Of a stretch of DNA of 64,000 nucleotides, positions 58,591 to 64,000 are shown in pieces. Position 1 is the stretch's first letter. Each line of letters starts with the position of its first letter. Where the stretch lies: positions 1 to 64,000 of the forward strand of contig JAFEBA010000049.1 of assembly GCA_018266105.1 (NCBI GenBank), written 5' to 3'. Position numbers and translations under genes: made by a program. Under the pieces are notes generated by a model. It did no database searches, was not told the origin of the DNA, and worked only from the letters and a program-made list of their open reading frames with translations. The DNA is from a bacterium (GTDB lineage: Bacteria; Vulcanimicrobiota; Xenobia; Xenobiales; JADMJV01).

Positions 58591-59850
58591 ATGTCCGAGC
58601 TCAAAGATCCCGCCAGTCTGGTGCAAGGGCTGCGCCCGCTGCGCACGGATATGGACTCTTTTAACACGCTGGTAGATACGGCCGCTGATTTCCTGGAAGG
58701 CGGCTGCCAGCAGGCTGAGCTGGAGGAGCAGATCGCCCGCGTGGATCAGGACCTGGGTCACCTGCGTCTCCAGTTCGAAGACGGTCTCCGCTTCCAGGTA
58801 CCCACTCCAGAAATCGAAACGGGCACGGCCCTGGCGTATGGAGCCTTCAAAACCCTGGCCCAGCGCTTTGAGCGTCTTAACGCGGCTCTGCAGAACAACC
58901 GACCCTATGACGTGGCGCGGGAGTTGGAAATCTGCAATGCCACCGTCAACCAGCTTTTCTTTGCCTTTAGCAACCTGCGTGAGCATCTGGCCCAGGAAAA
59001 GTATTCGGAAGCACCCTTTATCAATGAACTGGTGCGAGTGGGTAAGGCCTACCTGCGAGGCCAACTGGCTGCCGAGCTGTTCCAGGAGCGTTTCGACAAT
59101 TTTTGCCAGTTCCACGACCAGTTCGTGGAGGCGCTTCAACCGCTTCTGGCCCAGGTGGAAGGCGATCCGCGTCAGCAACAGTTGCTGGACGCGCTGGAAG
59201 AGCAAAACCTGATCCTGGATGAAATCGCCACCCACTTTCAGGACCACGACTCCAAACAATTGGACAGCGCCCTCCAACGCCTGTGCAATAGTAGCGCCGT
59301 ACTGCTGGAAATGCAGGCGGAGTTTCAGAAGGAGGAGGAGCGGGCTAAGGGACTGCTCTGTTTCCGGTGCGGTCACGCCAATGAACAGGGACCTAAGAGC
59401 TGCACCAACTGCGGCGCCCGCCTGATCGATCTGCAGGAGGATGGGTTGGGCTCAAGCGCCGCTGAGGGAGGCCTGCCCTCCAATCTGCGAAAACTGATCG
59501 CGGCTGCCGAGGGTTACCGGGACGGTTCGGTTGACCAGGCCGGTTTGCTCGAAGTTCTGGCCTGGTACGACCAGTTGACGGATCAGGGGCTGCAGCAAAT
59601 GGCCGAACTGGCGCCTCCTCCCAAAGAGGCCGCCAAAATGTCGCAGGAGCACCAGGATGCTTACGCTGAGGCGGTCGAGGCCATGCAGTTGGGGCTGGAC
59701 GACCTCAAGACGGGTGTGAATCAGTTACGGGCCTATGCCGAGAAGAAAGACCCGGTGGACCTTGAAAACGGCATCGCCAGCGCCCTTTCTGGCCACGAAC
59801 AGATGCTACGCTTTGCGCAGATTAACGATTCTTTGAAAGCAACCTCCTGA
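58591..59850 (+). CDS. Long helical protein with central zinc ribbon
   Basis: 419 aa. Mostly helical, with a four-cysteine zinc ribbon CFRCGHANEQGPKSCTNCGARL (about 258-279) between two coiled-coil-like parts. GAGGG is 5-9 bases before the ATG. No membrane segment or signal, so cytosolic. The zinc ribbon resembles those in DZR/zinc-ribbon adaptor proteins but the rest has no familiar domain. Ends with a 29-base overlap with the opposite-strand gene. Confidence 0.6.
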   Translation: MSELKDPASLVQGLRPLRTDMDSFNTLVDTAADFLEGGCQQAELEEQIARVDQDLGHLRLQFEDGLRFQVPTPEIETGTALAYGAFKTLAQRFERLNAALQNNRPYDVARELEICNATVNQLFFAFSNLREHLAQEKYSEAPFINELVRVGKAYLRGQLAAELFQERFDNFCQFHDQFVEALQPLLAQVEGDPRQQQLLDALEEQNLILDEIATHFQDHDSKQLDSALQRLCNSSAVLLEMQAEFQKEEERAKGLLCFRCGHANEQGPKSCTNCGARLIDLQEDGLGSSAAEGGLPSNLRKLIAAAEGYRDGSVDQAGLLEVLAWYDQLTDQGLQQMAELAPPPKEAAKMSQEHQDAYAEAVEAMQLGLDDLKTGVNQLRAYAEKKDPVDLENGIASALSGHEQMLRFAQINDSLKATS

Positions 59851-60664
59851 GCGCTGCCAGACTGGCGTCGTCGCTGGCCAGAGTCTTTTGCCGATAGATT
59901 TCTTCCTTGTCCTGTAGCTCTTCGACCGTATCCTGGTTGGTGCTTTGAATGGCCTGATCGGCCGCCAGACATAGCCGACTCAAGACCGTGAAGCGCTCCA
60001 GGTAAAGGGCCTGAGCCCGCTCGCAGATGGCCGGCGCCCTCAAAACCTCCGCCTTACGGGCCACTTGCAGCGCCCGACCGGTGATGCCGCTCAAGGAGCG
60101 ATGCTGTTGAAAGGCTCCCGAGACTTCGCGGGCCAGCTCCAGTTCAGCCTTCTGGACGGCCAGGATCGAACTTTTCCAGCGATAATAGTCGAGTAATTCA
60201 GGCGAACGGGTGGCTCTGGCAACGACCGCCAGCTGCTGCTGCCTGGTCTCAAGCAGGTCGGCTTGAATGGCTACCGCATTCTCCCAGCGCTGCTGAAGTT
60301 CGGCCTGGGTCGGACGCTGTTTATTCTGCACAACATCGTCCAGGAAGAAGCGGAGTTCTTGCTTCTGAGTCCGGGCCCAGCGACGAACCGAGGCCTGAGC
60401 CCCGGGCACAGCCAGTTGAGCAGCTTGATTTTGAAACTGAGCCAGACCCGCCAGATTGCCAGCGATGGATTGTCGGGCCGGCTCGCTGTGCTTACGACCC
60501 TCGAACCAATCCCGATAGTCCCTGCCGGCCTTGACACAAAGCCCTTGCGCGAGGGAAATTTGCTCTTCCAGACGCAAGTCGTTCAGGCCGGGGTTAGGAA
60601 CGGCCCGTGCGGATACTCCCAACAGGCAAAAGACCAGGCCCGCCAGGAACTGGCGTCGTCTCAC
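59822..60664 (-). CDS. Exported helical protein
   Basis: 280 aa, GTG start (GTGA overlap of 4 bases with the end of the upstream CvpA-like gene). Signal segment MRRRQFLAGLVFCLLGVSARA, with two Arg before FLAGL resembling a Tat motif, though the third residue and hydrophobicity do not decide Sec versus Tat. The mature part is helical with Gln-rich stretches. No family recognised. Placed downstream of cvpA and lnt-like genes, a periplasmic envelope role is suggested only by position. Confidence 0.65.
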   Translation of the reverse strand: MRRRQFLAGLVFCLLGVSARAVPNPGLNDLRLEEQISLAQGLCVKAGRDYRDWFEGRKHSEPARQSIAGNLAGLAQFQNQAAQLAVPGAQASVRRWARTQKQELRFFLDDVVQNKQRPTQAELQQRWENAVAIQADLLETRQQQLAVVARATRSPELLDYYRWKSSILAVQKAELELAREVSGAFQQHRSLSGITGRALQVARKAEVLRAPAICERAQALYLERFTVLSRLCLAADQAIQSTNQDTVEELQDKEEIYRQKTLASDDASLAALRRLLSKNR

Positions 60665-61191
60665 TTGACCGCGTCGCGATACTTCTGGGCGATGTCATCG
60701 GGCGCAATGATGTTCACCAGCACTCCGATGGGTGCACTCAGGCCTTTGAGGATGGTGGAAGAAGTTGCCTTGCGCACCGCTGATCTCTCAGAAGCCGTGA
60801 TGCCGTCCGAGTAGGGCAGGTAGGCGCAAAGCAGACTGGAGATAATCAGGCACTTCACAAAGGCAACTGCCAGACCGCCATAATTACGTACTTCAGGCGG
60901 AACTCGATCCTGTTCGCGTGCGGCCCGGTCAATGTGCAAACCGAGCGATAAGATCATGATTCCGAAGAATAACAGCAAAAACCAGAAAGCGATGTTTTGC
61001 GCGGTTGGTTCTGGCCAGCCCTTGATCATTCGATGAATAAAGCTTCCAAAAGGGCGAAAGCCGCGAAATGCAATCAGTCCGGCGATCAGGCCGATAGCCC
61101 AGTCTGTCATTTCCAGGACGACACCGCGCTTGTAACCGGCGGCAGTGCCAAAGCCCATCACCATGAGGGTCATTACGTCAATCCAGTGCAC
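60661..61191 (-). CDS. cvpA: CvpA family membrane protein
   Basis: 176 aa with four hydrophobic segments (about 5-20, 31-46, 66-83, 103-125) and the CvpA pattern at the N-terminus (IDVMTLMVMGFGTAAGYKRGVVLEMTDW, GLIAG). The family is linked to colicin V production and, in later work, envelope permeability and bile/peptidoglycan homeostasis. No colicin gene is nearby. Located between lnt (3 bases) and an exported helical protein (4-base overlap), so an envelope operon is likely. Confidence 0.8.
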   Translation of the reverse strand: MHWIDVMTLMVMGFGTAAGYKRGVVLEMTDWAIGLIAGLIAFRGFRPFGSFIHRMIKGWPEPTAQNIAFWFLLLFFGIMILSLGLHIDRAAREQDRVPPEVRNYGGLAVAFVKCLIISSLLCAYLPYSDGITASERSAVRKATSSTILKGLSAPIGVLVNIIAPDDIAQKYRDAVK

Positions 61192-61194
61192 GGC

Positions 61195-62703
61195 CTAGAG
61201 CTTCCCTGCCGAGGCTTGGGTCCCTTTCGGCAGAAGCGGACACAGAAGAAAAACACCCAACCCGACCCATGCCAAAACGTCACCCACCCTGGCGTAGAGG
61301 GTCCTCTCGCGGCGGGCCGTGACTTCGTGCACCGCCAGCACAGCTTGATTGATGGGAGTTTCCTCCAAAATTCGACCCCTCTCGTCGATCATTCCGGAAA
61401 TACCGGTATTACCGCACTGAATCACCGGACGCCCCTGTTCGACAGCCCGAAAAATGGCCATCTCGAAGTGGTGCGCAATAGCCGGATTGGTCCCGAACCA
61501 CCCGTCGTTGGTGGCCACCACCAACACGTCGCTGCCGTCTCGCACTCGCTGGGCGGCCAGATAAGGCACCATGGACTCAAAGCAAATCAGCATTCCAGGC
61601 CGAATGCCGAGATCCGGGCAATTGAACACGCCGCCAGCGTTTTCGCCCGGAATGTAACGCATCACCCGATCAAAAATCTTATACGGGCGAAGCATTTTCT
61701 CCAGGGGTAGATACTCACCGCCCGGTACCAGTCGCTGCTTATCATACTGCCCTTCAAAACCACCCTGGGGAGTGACCAGGCTGGCGGTATTCAGGGTGTG
61801 ATTAAACTCGTCATCCAGCTTCTCGATGGAGCCCACGATGATATAGCTCTTGCTCTGCAGAGCCAGCATGCCGATTTCAAAAGTCAACCTGGGAAGCTTG
61901 CGAAACCCACGGTACGGGATCGCGGTTTCGGGCCAGACGATAAGCCTGGCCCCCCGGTTGGCGGCCGAGAGAGTCAACTTTTCCAAATTCAGCAGGGCGG
62001 TTTGAGCAAAGTTGGGGTCCCAACGAACGTCCCTGCCCATGGAATTCTGGGCCACCCCGGCCGTAAAGGTCGTTCCCGGCTCCAACTCCTGGCCCAGCCG
62101 CCAGCTGCCAAAGGCCAGCGACAGCAACCACAGCGTGCAGGTCGCAATCCACCAGCGCTTGCGCTGGATTCGATATTCGGGCAGCAAGGTCACCAGTAAG
62201 CTGGCGTTGGCCATCAGCAAGAGCAGACTAAGCGTCCAGGGACCCAACAACGAACAGCACTGAATCACCAGCGGCTGTCGGGCCCACGCGTGGGACAACA
62301 TTCCCCAGGTCACTCCAAATGGTCCGAAGGTCTGCAAGAACTCCAGCCCCACGAAGCCGCTGACGAAAGCCAGAGGATAAAGTTCCGGTCGCTTCCGACT
62401 CAGACCCCCACAGAGCAGCCCGAAGAAAGCGGGCAGCACTGACTTATAGCCGGCCAGAAACAAATAGGCCGGCGGACCGAAGAAGTTGGCCCAGAACATG
62501 ATATAGCTCTGGTAAATGAAACCAAACAGCAGTCCGAACAATAAGCCGCGTAACCAGCCCTGGCCGCGCAGAGCCAGCATCAGGGGGACGAGGCAGCCCA
62601 GTGTAAGGGGAAATACTCGGGTGAACGGGAAGGCCAGCATCAACAGGAGGGCGGAGGCTACACTGGAAAGCAGTGCCCACCGAAAGGCCAAGGTTTTTGT
62701 CAA
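61195..62703 (-). CDS. lnt: Apolipoprotein N-acyltransferase
   Basis: 502 aa from TTG at 62703 (GAGGTG is 6 bases upstream); a GTG at 62712 is an alternative. The N-terminal half has six or seven membrane helices. The C-terminal nitrilase-like domain has the catalytic Glu in VWPETAIP, Lys in YDKQRLVPGGEYLP and Cys in MLICFES. It N-acylates the Cys of lipoproteins using phospholipid as donor, the final step of lipoprotein maturation in diderms. The A2M lipoprotein in this window would be one substrate. Divergent start overlaps the next plus-strand gene. Confidence 0.92.
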   Translation of the reverse strand: MTKTLAFRWALLSSVASALLLMLAFPFTRVFPLTLGCLVPLMLALRGQGWLRGLLFGLLFGFIYQSYIMFWANFFGPPAYLFLAGYKSVLPAFFGLLCGGLSRKRPELYPLAFVSGFVGLEFLQTFGPFGVTWGMLSHAWARQPLVIQCCSLLGPWTLSLLLLMANASLLVTLLPEYRIQRKRWWIATCTLWLLSLAFGSWRLGQELEPGTTFTAGVAQNSMGRDVRWDPNFAQTALLNLEKLTLSAANRGARLIVWPETAIPYRGFRKLPRLTFEIGMLALQSKSYIIVGSIEKLDDEFNHTLNTASLVTPQGGFEGQYDKQRLVPGGEYLPLEKMLRPYKIFDRVMRYIPGENAGGVFNCPDLGIRPGMLICFESMVPYLAAQRVRDGSDVLVVATNDGWFGTNPAIAHHFEMAIFRAVEQGRPVIQCGNTGISGMIDERGRILEETPINQAVLAVHEVTARRERTLYARVGDVLAWVGLGVFLLCPLLPKGTQASAGKL

Positions 62704-62705
62704 GC

Positions 62706-63395
62706 GTGTCACCTCGAAAAATTCTCAAACAAGTGGGCCTGGCGCTCCTCTGCGTCCAGGCTGTTGTGGCTCAGCCGTTCCCGTTCCCAGGCTCGCCCTT
62801 CACCAATCGTCTGCTGGCCGTCACCTTGACGGTCAACCCCAACGGCGTCATCGACACCAGTGGCCGAGGATACTACGTCATCCTCTTCAATTCATTCAAC
62901 AACCCCATTGAATGTACCGACCTGGACACCTTCTCGGACTTTGTGCGCTTCGATGGCCTGACCTGGGCCTGGTATCACCGACAGGCCCGCGCTCCCAGGC
63001 CGGGGTTCCAGTTTTTCCAATCCGGCAATCTCAACTCGGCCGGCCGCATCCAGCCGGACATGCGCAGCCTGGAGGTCATTTTTGACGTGGCGGAATCCAC
63101 CAATCTGCTCAACCAGTTTATTCTGGCGCCCACCTTTACGGTCCACGCCTTAACCTGTGATAACTATCGACAGGGGCTGATCGGTCGTCCCTTTGACACC
63201 CTCGGCCAGGGTCCGGATATGCTCAAGAACACGCTCCAGACCATCCGAGTCAACAAGGGCCAGGGAGTGATCCCGCCATTTCCACAGTTTTATCCGTCGG
63301 ATCCTCTGGATGACGTCCGCCACCACGCCGACCTGCCGTCCGACTTCCCCTATCAGAACTTTGATCTGAGCCGTATCGAAGTCACCCTCCGCTGA
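62706..63395 (+). CDS. Exported hypothetical protein, beta-rich
   Basis: 229 aa from GTG at 62706 (the frame is open further upstream within lnt). A signal-like segment (LKQVGLALLCVQAVVAQ) leads to a beta-rich mature protein with an aromatic, Pro-rich sequence (PFPFPGSPFTNRLLAVTLTVNPNGVIDTSGRGYYVILF). No motif recognised. Divergent from lnt with overlapping starts, so neither gene has its own intergenic promoter. AAGG lies 11 bases before the GTG. Periplasmic or outer-surface role inferred from the signal. Confidence 0.6.
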   Translation: MSPRKILKQVGLALLCVQAVVAQPFPFPGSPFTNRLLAVTLTVNPNGVIDTSGRGYYVILFNSFNNPIECTDLDTFSDFVRFDGLTWAWYHRQARAPRPGFQFFQSGNLNSAGRIQPDMRSLEVIFDVAESTNLLNQFILAPTFTVHALTCDNYRQGLIGRPFDTLGQGPDMLKNTLQTIRVNKGQGVIPPFPQFYPSDPLDDVRHHADLPSDFPYQNFDLSRIEVTLR

Positions 63396-63416
63396 ACCCA
63401 AATCAAGGCTCTGCGG

Positions 63417-64000
63417 TTAGCGAACGAAGGGATTGCTCAGGTTGTTGGGCAGTACCGGCAAGCCCGCCTCAGGTCCAATGTGCAAAGGTGCGGAGGGGAA
63501 CCCGCGCAAATTGAGCTGGAAGAACACTTCCTGCTGCAGGCCGCGATAGGCGAAGGAAGCCACCCAGTCATGGCTCTCGAAGTTGAGCATCACGTCCTGA
63601 TAGGTCATCTTGTGCTGTTGGAAGTCGTAGAGACTCCAGTGGGAGACGCTCAGGCTATCACCTAAACGCAGGGAAACGAGGTTGTCCATGCTGCGAAAAT
63701 GCCGGTCCACCGGGTCGAAATTGGCGCCCGAGGACAGGTTAAACTCAGGCGCAGGGTTGAGGTCCATACGCGCCACCACATCGTGGGCCCGCTGGTTCTT
63801 AAAGTCATAGCCGGCATAGGCACCCAGGCGAACGGAGCCACTGTTGTAGTATTCCAGGCCACCGGTGATGACATTGAACGACTGATGAATGTCGTGAAAA
63901 AACGGGGTCAGTCCATGCTGGTCCTGCAACTGATAGTCGACCCGGGCCGTCACCGAATCCCCCACGGGCTGAAACAAACTGGCCCGAGCCAGCCAGACTC
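63417..64000 (-). CDS. C-terminal part of an LptD-like outer-membrane beta-barrel (truncated at window edge)
   Basis: At least 194 residues of frame are open to the right edge, so the start is outside. The sequence is alternating, aromatic and amphipathic as in beta-barrel strands (VRLGAYAGYDFKN, SLSVSHWSLYDFQ, EVFFQLNLRGFP), and the end matches the closing strand style of LptD-family LPS-assembly barrels. LptD identity is a style judgement, not a motif match. With Lnt and the TolC system it supports an outer membrane. Convergent with the preceding gene. Confidence 0.5.
   Translation of the reverse strand, partial: VWLARASLFQPVGDSVTARVDYQLQDQHGLTPFFHDIHQSFNVITGGLEYYNSGSVRLGAYAGYDFKNQRAHDVVARMDLNPAPEFNLSSGANFDPVDRHFRSMDNLVSLRLGDSLSVSHWSLYDFQQHKMTYQDVMLNFESHDWVASFAYRGLQQEVFFQLNLRGFPSAPLHIGPEAGLPVLPNNLSNPFVR

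Noticed and set aside
23..64000. CRISPR arrays, integrases, att sites, replication origin
   Set aside because: No regularly spaced repeats, no recombinase gene and no DnaA-box cluster were seen on reading the window.

Overview
The window is about 60% GC, gene-dense and reads as a chromosomal segment of a free-living diderm bacterium. The diderm call rests on an apolipoprotein N-acyltransferase, a TolC/RND/membrane-fusion efflux operon, a lipoprotein alpha-2-macroglobulin and an LptD-like barrel fragment. No rRNA, tRNA, CRISPR array, insertion sequence or prophage was seen. The phylum cannot be fixed from sequence reading alone. The mix of Ser/Thr kinases, an FHA-SARP regulator, beta-propellers and unusual fusions is an impression of a poorly cultivated lineage (Eremiobacterota/Xenobia-like), not a result.

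Layout. 1-3214: the end of a solute-binding/PQQ-propeller fusion, a doubtful small ORF and a flavin monooxygenase-like enzyme. 3207-10026 (minus): a long housekeeping and envelope cluster with NUDIX hydrolase, small membrane and secreted proteins, a histidine kinase with a degenerate GGDEF domain, WecG/TagA glycosyltransferase, sugar-nucleotidyltransferase and ComF, and upstream of it a secreted protein and an LLM-class oxidoreductase. 10103-18596: a Gly/Ala-rich protein, TerB-like protein, thrC with a SpoT-like HD hydrolase, phosphodiester glycosidase, LD-carboxypeptidase and dienelactone hydrolase. 18782-28270: a small HTH-like protein, WD40-like protein, dihydrouridine synthase and creatininase family protein, then a three-gene operon (tandem PEDS1/CarF-like desaturase, nucleotidyltransferase, exported adenosine deaminase) and a lipase. 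28333-34676 (minus): a TolC-RND-MFP efflux operon whose MFP gene is broken by a -1 frameshift. 34764-44817: a leaderless small gene, a 27-aa membrane peptide, a PhnD-like/patatin fusion, TPR, VIT/VWA/DUF2135 and propeller proteins.

44827-57594 is the most interesting region. It holds a SARP-type activator with FHA domain(s), two pilin-like genes, two receptor-type Ser/Thr kinases of similar topology (short periplasmic N-terminus, membrane segment, C-terminal kinase), a PilX-like protein, a thioester alpha-2-macroglobulin and an acylphosphatase. The promoters of its transcription units carry the same heptamer TCGGGAA as tandem repeats with a 12-bp period. They occur once as a direct pair (46253-46271) and once as a perfect 40-bp palindrome serving two divergent genes (50258-50297), each about 9-10 nt from a -10 box that itself lies 6-7 nt from the start codon. 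This geometry resembles SARP operators. A kinase-FHA-SARP circuit similar in logic to mycobacterial PknH/EmbR is inferred to control a pilin/macroglobulin surface regulon.

Other recurring themes are probable leaderless genes (-10 box 6-7 nt before the start codon) and four proteins sharing an MKIQ/MKLQ-Pro-rich-D/E-x-V/I-type N-terminus without a Sec signal. 57610-64000 holds a Met/Gly-rich NlpC/P60-like protein with its own terminator, a zinc-ribbon protein, and a CvpA/Lnt envelope operon next to the LptD-like fragment.
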